From Melanocharis versteri (taxonomy: Eukaryota; Chordata; Aves; Passeriformes; Melanocharitidae), in NCBI GenBank assembly GCA_013397845.1, contig VZTG01008547.1, forward strand, positions 2,199,508-2,263,507: a stretch of DNA of 64,000 nucleotides, given 5' to 3'. The stretch's first letter is position 1; every line of letters begins with the position of its first letter. Positions 9,701-22,535 of this stretch are shown in pieces. The notes beneath the pieces are model-generated. The model did no database searches and was not told the origin of the DNA. It saw only the letters and a list, made by a program, of their open reading frames with translations. Position numbers and translations under genes: made by a program.

Positions 9701-11994
9701 AGAAAGTAGTTGTGGGTTACTTACTGAACTGCACTTAGTTTTAGAGTCTCAAGACTCTCCAGACTGTAAGGACCATTCCCTGAACCTTACAAATTAGGGT
9801 TCCTGTTCCTGAAAAATCCTTTTTGAAACATCAAGAAGGCTCTTTCAGCCAACTGCATTCTTCAAATAACATCTTCATAAATAGTTTCTCTGATTGAAAA
9901 TGTTTTAACAATACACAAAATCACGAAAGTGAATATTGCCTGAAACAGTATTTGGAATCTGCAGCATGGCATGTTAGTTTCCAACTAACACTCTAATAAC
10001 CATATCAATATGGACAGAATAACAGAAAGGATGAAATGCCAGATTATGCTTAGTTATGAATATGTTGCCTGTTGCGTAAGAGCACCATCTTTAATGTAAC
10101 TAGCATGCAGGGAGTGTTTTATTATTTATTTATTATGTCCAAAAATAGAAAACCTTGGTAGTGAAACAAGACTTGCCATGTTGGCTCAAAACCAATCTTT
10201 CAGCAATTCCAGCAACCCATCCCCAACTGTTTCAAAGAAGATGCAAGGAATTTTATGAACCATGCAAGGATCTGAGGTGAAGGTCTGGATCAACCCTATC
10301 AGTCATGGCTGCAGAGGCAGCCCAAGAGCAGAACATCAACTCAAAGGACAGCAGCTCCCAGCTAAACCCTGCTAAGATGTACTCCAATTAAGAGCTATTC
10401 TCTTTACAGTCTGACACGCACTTCACTCTTCTGTCACATTTAATGAGAGGCTGAATGTCCTGAATCTCGCACAAATCGAAACAGGAAAAGTCAAAGCCAT
10501 GAATTTGGCACCTTGAGTCAGATCCTTCCAACCAAACTCACGGGGGCAGCAACACAGAGTATGTCTACTGCAGATCCATAGGTTGACAAGTTTCAGTCCA
10601 TTCATGCCATGATCTAAGCCTTGGGAAGGCAAAAGAATGCAAGTGATGCCAGCATCCAATATGAACCTTTGCCTCCCACTGACACTACTTCCCCACAAAG
10701 ACATACTCGGCAGGCGCTAATTCGTCAGCTCCACAAAGACGCTGTATCTCCCCCTCTCAGTCTGCTTCTTAAGTCGAGGTTCCCCTCACAAGCTGGTTAA
10801 ATGTCCCCTTCTCCCACACACCTCTTGATTAAAAAAGACAAAACTATTAAGTTTGGCCTGAAGAAGCTTCTTGTCACTCTCTGAAGCTCACCTGAGGATT
10901 CTGAGTGAGTAACCACAGCAAGAACAGGGAAGTCTTCCACGAGAAAATGAAACCAACTAATGCAAGATACAACAAATGTATTTGTGCAATGTGGAAAACC
11001 CTAAATGCAAACTTTCAGTGATATTTAGATAAAAGGACATTTCGGCACCAGGAAGTAGCTTTCTTTCTTTTTGCTTTCCTGTCCACAGATCCCACTTAGT
11101 TGCAGGTAAGTTTGTAAGTCACAAAATTTCTTCTTGATCCTTCCCCACTATGAACTTCAGCAAACTCAAATAATCTAAAAACCTAATTTTACCTCTTTAA
11201 TATATTTGAGTACTTTTAACAGGAAACTGCAATTTAGGCCACTTGGTTCTCTGTGCAAATTAAAACTATTTGTCTATATTCCCAATGGAAATACAATTAG
11301 CATTCTTCTTAATGAGGTATTTTTTTAATTTCACTTGTCATTGCAGTATTTTTATTCCTTTAGTGCTTCTAGGAGCACAAAAATACGCACACCCAGAGGT
11401 GGAAGTGAGCATTTTTAACACACATGTCTGTTAACTAAAAACGAAAAAGCACAGCTCTGTTTCACTTTGCAGAACAGCTTTTATCAAGTTGAACACAGCC
11501 CAATGCCACAGAAAATGCTGAGTTTTGCTACAGGGCAGTTTAAGTCCAGCCCTCTCAGCCTCCTCCGTAACTTTACCAACAGGAACTCAAACAGCTTACA
11601 CATGGTCTTTATCCCAAATTAACCTTTACCCTCTTCAAAGAAATGCGCTGGGAACTTCATGGTAAAGTTTCCTGTGCACAGGGATGACATCTCTCCTCAT
11701 GACCTGGAGTTCTCACACTGCCTACACAGACCTGGAAAAGCCCATGAGAACAGAGGACATATTTTCTGTTGAGGAGTTTGGACTGGAAACACTTTTCTGA
11801 ATTTGACAGTCCTTTCAACACCCTCCCAACACCTGCCTCTCCTAGAGCAGTCTTTCAGCATAACCATGAAGCTAACAATGCAGAAACACACCGCTCTAGC
11901 TGGAAAAACCAAAGAGCTTAACTCCCTCTCTGAGCTCCTCCTGCTGCAAGAAAGAGTGAGGCAGGGGAACAAAGGCAGGGAAAAAACCCAATGA
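6766..11994. other. Non-coding stretch upstream of INPP4A
   Basis: About 5.2 kb without an identified gene or repeat family. All open frames are short and unconvincing. It contains one minus-strand segment with good splice signals (7340-7402, see findings) and a plus-strand pair of strong splice signals 17 bases apart at 11089-11105. The local GC patch around 7466-7480 is too small to call a CpG island. Confidence 0.5.
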
Positions 11995-12210
11995 AAGAAA
12001 ACAAAACATAACAAAAAAATAAACAAAACACAAAAATCCCCAAGCACCCCCCAAAACACACAAAAAAAGAAGAAAAAATCCCCCCAAACCAACCAACCGA
12101 CCAACCCCCCCCCAAACACAAACCAACAAAAAAACAAAACAGAAAAAAACCCCAACCAAAACAAAAACCCCCAACAAAACAAAAGCCACAAACAAATCCA
12201 AACCCCAACA
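11995..12210. repeat. A/C-only low-complexity block
   Basis: About 215 bases composed almost only of A and C on the plus strand, with very few G or T. It has C runs of 4 to 9 at 12038, 12047, 12080, 12105, 12150, 12168 and 12203, separated by A-rich stretches of AAAC and CCAA type. The minus strand is correspondingly G/T-only with seven G runs. The long overlapping minus-strand open frames across it (Phe/Gly/Trp/Val-rich, up to 164 codons) are by-products of this composition, not genes. Confidence 0.9.
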
Positions 12211-13582
12211 CTTCATGACCTGAACTGGAGATGAACCAGACACACATAACATTTGCTAAAGATTTCATAGTGCTGTTGATTACAGATCAATGGCATTAAC
12301 ATATTCGCCCTCATACAGGCAATGAGAGGGGGACCACAGACAAGACAGAGGGATAAAAGCACTGAAACGAGATCTGTAATCAGAAGTTTTGGTCAAGTTT
12401 GGATTACGACAAAGTGTCTAGGGACCTATCTGATCTATCTGCCTATAATATTCATCCACTCCACAGACTAACGTAGCACTAATTAAAGTTAGTGTATACT
12501 GGTCAAAACAACCCAGGAATCACAGTGTACGGATAGCACTGTCCTCTTATGTGTGTGATAGGATCTGACAACCTGCTCTGAAACCACTGAGCTTCACCAG
12601 TGCAACAGGACTGCACCTCAGAGTCACAGTCGAAACCATTTTCCTGACACTACACTTTCCCACACGGAAGGAATGACCCATTAGGTCACAGGCACACAAA
12701 AAAAATCTCCCAAGCACTCTTCATTTCCACATGGCATTGTTCTGAATCGTTGTGAATCTTACACTTACTGTTTTAAACGTTTATATAAATGAAAAACACA
12801 CAACAGCACCCAAAGATAAACCAGCAATGCATGAATTCTTTCTCTAACATATGTGTTTTCAATAAAATATAACTAACTGACTCAGGATTTGAAACCGTGT
12901 CAAGTATTTAGAAAATTAAAAATAAATGTTAGTGTAGGAGTAGTATTCCACAAAGGTTATTACTAAGACTTAGGCAGCATAGCAAAACTGGAGTCTTAAG
13001 CTACTAATGCAAATCTGCTGATGCATATTTCTCCATCAACACTTGTTTTGTACTTCTGAACTGTGTTTTGTGCATGTATTTCTGATCAATGTAACTTTTT
13101 TCCTTACAGAGTACATGCCTATGCTATGCCTAATGGCTACAATACTGGATAGCTTCTCAAATTTTTTTTTCTGTTGTGCCAGTATCTGATTCCTTTGTGC
13201 TGCTTTCATTTCTTCTTCCTGGAAAATAAAATCACCTGTTTGCTTGCACTGATCTTTCTAAATCAGTGGGGGAGAGAGCTGCTGCAGGCCAAGATCCTGA
13301 CTGCATGGCTCTTTCCTGCATTTCTTTCTGGAGCCATGTGAACAAATGGTGGGATGCTGGCAGTTTGGAAGCATAAGCATCTAACTCCACAGAGGCCAAC
13401 AACAGTCTATGCTTCCCACCACTGTTCCTGTTTCAACGCCTCGGTGGAACAGCGGTGCCAGTGAAAGGAATCCTTTTTAATGCCAGTACTACCCTGTGGG
13501 TAAACAGTAAGATCACCCTGTAACATACAATGGAGGGGGTGTGCTGCTTTGGTTTCCTGCCAATTTCTCAAAATAGTTTCCT
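12211..13582. other. Non-coding stretch between the A/C block and a CR1 element
   Basis: About 1.4 kb with no gene or named repeat. It holds a 12-base inverted repeat (arms 12277-12288 and 12371-12382). The last part, just before the CR1, has no recognisable CR1 sequence, so the CR1 is 5' truncated near 13583. Confidence 0.5.
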
Positions 13583-14570
13583 TGACAAGTTACAGGAGGC
13601 CTGTCACTAGTGGTGACCCCCAAGGTTCAATACTGGGCCTGCTGCTGTGTAACTTATTCATCAAGGACTTGGATGAAGGGGCAGATGCCTCCTCAGCAAG
13701 TTCTAGTGACACAAAGCTGGGAGAAGTGGCTGATACCACACAGTGCTGTGCAGCTCTTTGGAAAGACCTCGACAGGTTGGAGAGATGGGCAGAGAAGAAC
13801 CACCTGAAATTCAACAAAAGCAAGTGCAGAGTCCTGCACCTGGTAAGCAACAACCCTGGGCACAAGAACAGGTTAGGGGTTGACCTGCTGGAAAGCAGCT
13901 CTGCAGAGAAGGACCAGGGGGTCCTGGTGGACCATGAGAGAGCAGTGTGTCCTTGGGGCCAAGAAATTCAATGGTGTTCTGTGCACCATCAGGAAGAGCA
14001 TTGGCAGCAGGTTGAAGGAGGTGATCCTGCCTCTCTGCTCAGTCCTGGTGAGGTCACATCTGGAGAGCTGTGCCCAGTTCTGGGCTCCTCAGTGCCAGAG
14101 AGACATGGAGCTCCTGGAGCAGGCCCAGGGAGGGCAATAAAGGTGATTAAGAGACTGGAGCATCTCTCTCATGAGGAAAGGCTGAGAAAGCTGGGCCTGT
14201 TCAGCCTTGAGAAGAGACTGAGCGGGGATCTCATCAATGTATACAAGTATCTGAAGGGAGGGTGTGAAGAGGACAGAGCCAGGCCCTTCTCGGTGGCGCA
14301 AAGTAATAGAACAAGACACAATGGGTAGAAACTGATGCCCAGGAAGTTCCACCTGAACATGAGGAAGAATTTCTTTACGGTTCGGGTGACTGAGCACTGA
14401 AACAGATTGTCCAGAGAGGGTGTGGAGTGTCCCTCACTGGGGATATTCAAGAACCGTCTGGACACAATCCTGTGCCATGTGCTCTGGGATGACCCTGCTT
14501 GAGCAGGAGGTTGGACCAGATGTCCCACTGTGGTCCCTTCCAACCTGACCCATTCTGTGATTCTGTGATT
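13583..14570 (+). mobile_element. CR1 LINE, 5'-truncated, ORF2 C-terminal part and 3' end
   Basis: The translation shows a CR1 reverse transcriptase fragment: GDPQGS, LFIKDLDEG, LDRLERWAEKNHLKFNKSK, RVLHL and EKDQGVLVD, followed further on by LEHLSHEERLRKLGLFSLEK and GDLINVYKYLKGGCEED. Where an F/YADD catalytic motif is expected between DLDEG and DTKLG, the sequence reads ADASSASSSDTK, so the catalytic Asp pair is lost. The middle part (about 13935-14138) is in another frame and the original frame returns afterwards, so there are at least two compensating indels. The element ends with tggtcccttccaacct and the octamer-like tail ATTCTGTGATTCTGTG. It cannot be autonomous. Confidence 0.95.
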
Positions 14571-17500
14571 AACTCGTAGCAGAGCAACTGACACCCAACC
14601 ATGTAGGAATTGTGACATGAATTGATGATCATCAATCATTTTAAAACATACTGGAAGAATATGTGGAATATATTGAAACTGACTATTTGGCTGCAAAATT
14701 AAAAAAGCCTAAATCAGTAGCACAAAACTGGAATAAATAAAGAACACAAGGTATATAGAAAATAGATAAAGTGGCTTGCCTGTCTTTAAAGTGTCATAAG
14801 AGGAAACCAGACCAAATGTCACTGACATATTTCTATGAATTTCATTACAAATTAATATCTATGATCAACAGCTTTCTATTAGAATATTTCAACAACTGTT
14901 CCCTACTTATGAAAATTCCTGTGAGGTTTCCCAGTTTTGACTATCAGCCTTATCAAAATACTATATTCATTGTTGAGGTGTGATTGAGCAGAAGAGCTGT
15001 TACAGAAAATAAATGTCTTGTAGTGGATATTATGATGTTAGCTCTGAGACAGAAATGACAAAAAGAAAAGTTTGGTAAGAGTAACAAAAGGTATTTCAAC
15101 TGCTCTGATGGTTTTCATGTGTAAAATGAGCAAACATGTCTGAGGATAAATAAAAATGTTGCAGGTACTTATTTCAAAGGTTTATGTCCTCTCACACCAA
15201 CATATTACAGGTTAAATTCTCCATTCAGACAGAGAAGGTAGCCAGTACTTGTGTAGCTGCAGTAGGTGTGCTGCAACACTTTATTCCACTATAACATTCT
15301 TTTCTTTCACTCTCAGCTACTAACAGACCAGATGTAATAAACATTTCAGTCCAAAATTCCAAGAATTCAAAGAAAATTAAGACTCCTATAGGGTATGGCC
15401 ATGGATTTCTGGAGTACAGGGCTTCTAAAAACAATTTTCAAGTAACTGTAACCACAATCTACTAGTTTGTTTTCAGCAGCTAGTACTGCTCAATCTTTAG
15501 AACTGACATGGTTTAGTGGCCCCTTCAAAAATTTATTTAAAAAAATAACAACTGCTGCAGGGATGATAGCAACAATCACAAAAAAAGATATAAATGGTAT
15601 GCAAAGACAAAGGGCGTATATTAACGCTGAGTTCCTTGCAGCACTCAGTGCTCAAAAATATGAACTTAAATGTCAGATTTTTGTCAATTCTCCAAGCACT
15701 TATATGACTTCTAAAACTGCTATGTTACTGCAGGCCAAGTTTACCTGAATCTCACTTTTTTTAAAAGCAAATTTTGCATGAATACAAAAAAGCCTGAAAA
15801 TGTGAAGGACGTATCCCAAATTACTTTCCTTTCTAAAGTTCATGACTAACTCACTCTCATGACTGATATATCTGACTCCCAACTTTTGCACGTTAAGGCA
15901 AGCCACAGTGACGCTGACTTCTGCTAACTTCTGTTGCCTCCCACCACACTTTATCAGAAATTCATAAGCATGCTGCCTACCTCAGCAGTCAAACCTCCAC
16001 AGCAAGGCAGCAGAAATTATCATTTTGCCCACAGCTACCTGTCTTGCTCTTCAGGCTCAGATGAGAGCAGGTAGCTGCATTTCAGCCACACTGCACTTAC
16101 GGTCCATCACCTCATCAAAGTCACTTTCAGCAACTGGTTAAACTAAGATACTGAACTGCATCAGAGTGTGGGCACATGTTCCTACATCCACTGTTTCTGC
16201 TGAAGAGGCAGCACCTTCCAGCCAAAGGGTGGGACCAAAAGATGGATATAAAGACTGGGTCAGAGCAAAAGCTTAAGCAAGCCTGGAGACTTCCCTAAGA
16301 GCAGGCAATGCTAGAGACTGAGAAAAACAGTATAATGAGCAGCACCGGTATTCTGTGCGGCATCTCCATGTTTGCACTCCCACATTCAGCTGACAAGCAT
16401 CCTGAGAACTTCTGAGCGGGGCATCACACCCAGACCTCCATATTTAAGGTCTGGAGGTAACACGACAGATAATGTGTTACCAGTGTCCCTCGCTGGCCCT
16501 TGCAGATCTGTTAGCCCTGTAGACACCACACTCCCATCATCAGTGACTGGCCAGAAGCCTTGCAGCAGGGCTTGCAAATGCTGAGCACTTAGGCTTTTCC
16601 GGCCTGCTTTGTTTGAACTTTTTTTGACCTGCCTGCAACTTTGTTTTAGCCTGCAATCAAACTTGGTTCAGCTGTGACAACAATTTTTCCAACTCCATGG
16701 ATGTCTGTGGTTGATTTGTTTTTACTTTTGTTTATATTTGCATGGTACCATCATCATTTTACAACTCAACACCATGATGCAGTGTAGAAAAATACAGGCC
16801 TGGTATGATAGCAGAGGCCTTCAGACTTGGAGACATAGGATGGAGTAGAAGCATGAGATAAAAAGAGAGAGGGTACAGAGCTGGCACTTGGAGGGACTGT
16901 GGCTCTAGCTCACCCATGGTTGCCTAAAGAACTGCAGACTTAAGGCTGGGCAAAATTGGTTCTAGAGTGATCAAGTATATGTATGGTATCACATATAGTA
17001 AATCTGGACATAACTCAGAGCTGCAGACCAATGAAAAAAGAGCCAAGTTTAAAAGCCTGTCAGCAAATAAAAAAATTATCCCAAGTGGATCCTAGAGTGG
17101 AGAAGAAGAAACTACCAACATGAACATCATATTCCTCAGATATTCAGATCCTTCAGTATCTGAAGTCTTTTGGATGCTGACAACTGCTGAAACGCCTCCA
17201 CATACCCACCATCAGAATGAAACCACCTTACAGTCCAGAGGAGGAGGAAAAAGGTGAGCATTACAGCATGACAGAGGTAGACACTTTATGTGTTCAATGA
17301 ATTTAACTGCATTGTTACTTATTGAGACTTTCCCCTATACAGAAGCATTATTTCTTTCCCAGTAATTATTGGATCCAGCCAAGTAATGATTCCTGGATCA
17401 GGCTGTAATGACTTTTAATTACAATAACAACAACTACTTGTTTTTAGTTTTACTTGTCTTTAGTGGGTTTCATCTTCACACTTATATAAAAAACATTCAG

Positions 17501-20500
17501 AGTGAAACAGCACATACGTGGAATTCTGTGCCATTTTTCACTGTTTACATGTACCAGCAGATGCTGCGGTCCCGTGCTTTATGAGACAATTTCTTCAACA
17601 GTCAGGAGCTCTAATTTTACTGTTTCCAGCCTTTTCAAGTCCTGCAGATCTCATCTTTGCTCTACAGCTTCATTTACACAGTTTTTATAGACCAAAGATG
17701 CAAGAATGAGAGCTAGCCATAAGAGGCTAGTTTGGACAGTTTGTGATCATTTGGATAACTTACATGTTACAAGCACAATATATTTGCTTCCACTGAAAAC
17801 ATAACATGATTGCCTGCCCACAGAGATATCACTGTGAATCATGGACAACACTGTAATACATCTTTATCAAATCATTTTTTTAAAACAGTAAATGTCACAA
17901 AACTCAACTTTTTAACTGTTAGAAGTGAAATAAGCTAGAACTGCTTGACAAAACTAAATGGGACATTATTAAACTCAGTTATCAATAGCTTTCAATCTTT
18001 TCTGATTTGAAAATGCCCTGAAAATTTTCCAGTGGAAGAACAAGCTAATTTAAAGCTACTGATCGTGGGTTGTATTCCTCAGTAACTTCCCACCAACTTT
18101 ATTTGCATAGTGCATGGACAATTTAAAACCATCAACTTAAACATTCTAAGAACTAAACAGCTGTTTCCATGTGCTCAGAGCTACACAAAATATTCACCTA
18201 ACATTCTAAATCTTTCCATGTTTGGTCTCAATTTAGAAGCAAATTTGTATTTGGAAAGTGTGAGCAGATGTCTTTCTGGGTATTTTCCAGTTCTGAAAAG
18301 GGAAAGTCTATTAATAACTTTTTTATGCAATTAAGAAAGAAAAAAAAAAACAAAACAATCTTTTTTTTCAATAACGCAATCCTTTTTCTACAAAGAAAAG
18401 AAAAACAAAGCGTAACTGAAACTCTATAGGGTGAATAGTTCTGTATAAAGTATACAGTTACAAATAATAAGTACATTTGCTAATCCAAATAAAAGTGAAT
18501 TAGAAAAAAAAATCAGAGTCTGGCATTACCTATGTGGGAGAAGTCAGGGACCACTGGCTGAAATGCAGGAGAGTAGCCTTGACCTTTAAATGCTGAAGCA
18601 ACAACAGTGTCAAAGCCCTGTGAAAACCCAGCTACCAAAGGACGATGCAGAAAAAGTGATGTTAGTATGCATCCAACAAGCACTCTGTTAATTCTTCCAT
18701 TCTGAATATCTCTTGGCTAAGTACCTTAGGAGGGATGGCTCTGGGGTAATACAGACGAGATTTTAAGGAGAACTCTACAGGCAACGAACAACAAAATCGC
18801 ATCGTTATTTTGGCTATGAAATTATCTGAGTGCTAGAGAACATCAAGTGTGCAGCCTCAGCTCACAATAAAGACTGTAAAAGTCACAAAAATACTGTCCT
18901 CTATGCTTCATTTACACTCTGCAAGTTATTATATGACCTAAGCCCCATAAATTGTTTAGCTAATTTAAATGATTGGTAAACTACAATCTTACAAATGGAT
19001 GAGTATTTTCAGAGATCCAGAGAGGGTGAGAAGGTATAGAAGAAGTTTGACTGTACAGTCAGGCAGAAGATGCAAAAGTTAACATATTTATTAACATTTG
19101 CATAAAAGCATATGTCATGAAACTGCAGCTATATCCGCCTTTTACAACTGCAGATGAAAATCGCCTGGGAGTGGACAACAGCAGCATCCAAATAATTAGA
19201 GTTAAAACATATTCAATTTTTCTCCCCAGTGACAGTCCTCAGGCCCATCCTGCGTAAGTAAGAATAGAATTTGCAAACACTTATCGAAATGGATTTTCCT
19301 AATGCATTCTGTCATGTCATATAAGGACTCCTTAACCTGTCGAGATCACAACTCAGAATTCAGGATTCAATGGGGCAAAATATACTGGGAATTTCTCCTC
19401 AATTCTAGGAAACCAGTGACTGTGTGGTAATTGCTCTGTCTGTTTTCCAGGCACTTTTACAAACCAAAATCCTTTCAGTTCTTGGGTTCAGATTTTCCTT
19501 TTTGATTACTAATATGGAAACTGACCTCAGGAAAAAAGATACCTTACTCCTTTTCCGCTAACTGGCTCCAAAGCCAAAACATTAAGTTACAATATGCCAG
19601 TGTCATCTCTGTAGTGATGGATGCAGCTGGACGTAGAAGAGATCTTTCGTATTCTGCAAGGCTCCTATTCAGCAAACTGATTTAGTCTAGTCTAATGAAA
19701 GATGTTTTGTAATGGATGCCAAGTACTTATTGGTACTTACTGGTGCTCCTGGGGAAGGGGAAAAAGGACAGTTTTCAAACAAGACCCACAAGAGTGGCAT
19801 CAGATGACTGGAGCTGTGCTGAGACAGTTACAAGCTGCTCTAAGACTTGAAGAAAAATCATGAGACATTTTTTGTCTGCACTTGCCTCTTCCCTTCGCTG
19901 CTTAGCAAGATATTCAAACTCTCAATTACAGACAAGCTGGAGTACAACCAAGTGCATTTCTCCAACTCCCAAAGTTGAATAAACATCAACAAATGCATAC
20001 AGTAAAACACAATCAACTGAAACCACTCATTCCCAGTGGATGCTCTGGGCATCTGTTTTGTCCTTGGTATCCATAACCACTGCCCCCCAGCTTGACTTTT
20101 GCTCTCTTTAAAAAAACCAGTCTTCAATAACTTTTTCTTTTAATTTTTTCCTCCTTCCATACCAAATACTATCCGAAAGCATTTATCTCCCAGTTTTCTT
20201 TCTCAAAGAAATAGAAGACCCTGTGTGGCAGGGTTGACTTCATAACTATTACTTAACCCATCAAGGCAAATGGGTTAACACATATAACCCATTGTTTGAG
20301 GAGAAAACGTACCAACAGGCACCACACAAAACAATGCTGATTTGTCATACTTTGCATCCAAAATAGAAAAAGCTTTTCTTCTGGTAGTATATGTTTTTCA
20401 AAGCTGACTCATGGAGAAATATCAGGAAATTATTTAAGTTCTGTATTATTATTAAAGTAATTCAGAAACTAAATGCTACTTTCAAGCTATTGATAAGTGC

Positions 20501-21710
20501 CCCATGTCTTAAATGTTCACAAAAGACTTTTTTTCAGAATTTATCTTCAACAGCCATTTAAGCACGCTGTTAAAAACTCAGCCTTGAACTAGCAAAGAGC
20601 TCCTGTTTGATAGTGCATCAGTGTTGACTTTGAACATTTTGCATTTACTCCTACCTTATTGTCAAAAATGTTTTAAATGCCCATAAAATCTAATTTCTAT
20701 TTTTACCTAGTTTGTATTTCTATGGCCTCTGAACTACAAAACAATAACAAAATAAAGCAGGGACAGGTTTTTTTTCAGAAACAATGGAAACATCAAAATC
20801 ACAATTATGATAAATAATTGCAATTCTATGCCAAATTTAAACCTTGTTAGACTGGCATGTGAACATACTCATAACTCTTCTGCTAAAATATTCAAAAACT
20901 AAAATGAAAAAATGTCAGAACAGCAAACTAAATTATTTATACATTTATATAAACAATTAGAAAGTAAGAATTTTTTTCCCAATAACAGTGGATAGTGGAT
21001 TTTGCTGCAAAATATGGTATTGCACAAAACAGATTGCAGTCTGATTGTTTACCATCTTTTCTGTATTTCCGTTACCAACAGATTACTAACATGATATTTC
21101 AACCACTAATTTGACATCCTTCAACTTGTTTTTTACATCTACTTTCCTAAAGCTGTTACTTTATTTCTGTAAGGAAGATGTTAACTTTTCTTTCCTTTCT
21201 TAAAGGTTATTAAATCTCTTTCATAGTAGAATTATAGAGTTCCTGTATTAACCTGGGCTCATGCATTAAAAAAAACCAACACATGGAGAATCCCAGTTGT
21301 TTAAGAAATAAAGCAGTTCAAAAATCTTTTAAAGGTGTGTTTTTCTTTAGTTTCTGTAGCAGTTTAGCGAGGGAGAAAGTTTCCCTTCTCTCTATACTGA
21401 AGACCAAGTCTTTGCTCTGCACCTCAAACCAAAATGAAAGCCTTTAAAAAAAGGAGAATCAAAGGTAGCTCGCACTGACTACTTTGCCTCCCACCACCCA
21501 TAAAAATCATAGTTGGTGCCTTACGGGTTTCATTTAAAAAGTCAGGTCTTGTTCATCTAGTGCTAAGTCTTCACTGAAGACTAAGGGACCTGTCATGTTT
21601 ATTAGGCAGAGTCTGAGTCACCTTGTAGGATAGGATTAACAAACATTAAGAGTGACAGCTGAATAACATGAAAAACACCTCAAGGTGGAGATCTACATGT
21701 TTCTGAAAAA
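14571..21710. other. Non-coding stretch, about 7 kb
   Basis: No gene and no repeat family recognised. Two small hairpin-capable inverted repeats are present (16430-16454 and 20269-20293). A plus-strand pair of splice-like signals flanks 19230-19253 and a minus-strand candidate exon lies at 18530-18617 (see findings). A plus-strand and a minus-strand open frame overlap at 16372-16584, but neither resembles a known protein. Confidence 0.5.
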
Positions 21711-22535
21711 TCACAGAATCATTGGAATAGGTTGGAAAAGACTACTAAGATCCAGCCCAACCACTAACCCAGCACTGCCAAGTCCACCACTAAACCATGT
21801 CCCCAGGTGCCACATCTACACATCTTGTAAATACCTCCAGGGATGGTGACTCAACCACTTCTCTGAGCTGTTTGTTCCAGTGCTTGACAACCCTTCTAGT
21901 TAAGAAATTTTTCCTAATATCCAATCTAAACCTCCCCTGGCACAACTTGAGGCTGTTTCCTCTCGTCCTGTCACTTATTTCTTGGGAGGAGAGGCCGACT
22001 CTCACCTGGCCACAACCTCTTTTCAGGTAGCTGTAGAGAGTGGTAAGGTCTCCCCTGAGCCTCCTTTTCTCCAGGCTAAACACCCCCAGCTCCCTCAGCT
22101 GCTTCTCACAGGACTTGGGCTCCATACCCTTCACCAGCTCCATTGCCCTTCTCTGGACATGCTCCAGCCCCTCAATGTTCCTCCTGAATTGAGCAGCCCA
22201 GAACTGAACACAGGATTTGAGGTGCAGCCTCACCAGTGCCTAGTAGAGGGGGAAAACCCCTGCCCTGGTCCTGCTGGCCACACTATTGCTGATACAGGCC
22301 AGGATGCCATTGGCCTTCTCGGCCACCTGGGCACATTCTGGCTCATGTTCAGCTGCTGTCACCAGCACCCCCAGGTCCTTTTCCACCAGGCAGCTTTCCA
22401 GCCACTCTGTCCCCAGCCTGTAGCAATTCATGGGGTTGTTGTGACCCAAGTGCAGGACGCGGCACTTCACCTTGCTGGACCTCAGACTTTTGACCTTGGC
22501 CCATCAATCCCACTATCCCAAGATCTTCCAGGACA
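21711..22535 (-). mobile_element. CR1 LINE, 5'-truncated, nearly open ORF2 tail
   Basis: The plus strand starts tcacagaatcattggaatag and gttggaaaagac, the reverse complement of a CR1 3' end, so the element lies on the minus strand. Minus-strand translation gives KCRVLHLGHNNPMNCYRLG, LVEKDLGVLV, KANGILACISNSVASRTR and then VQFWAAQFRRNIEGLEHVQ, LGVFSLEKRRLRGDLTTLY, FRLDIRKNFLTRRVVKHWN and LREVVESPSLEVF, the C-terminal third of CR1 ORF2. About 227 codons are open in a single frame except for one TAG at 22242-22240. That indicates a less eroded copy than the element at 13.6 kb. The left (5') limit of the element near 22535 is approximate. Confidence 0.95.

Noticed and set aside
11697..12268. Three overlapping minus-strand open frames of 116-164 codons rich in Phe, Gly, Trp and Val
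   Set aside because: Entirely explained by the G/T-only strand of the low-complexity block, which lacks stop codons by composition.
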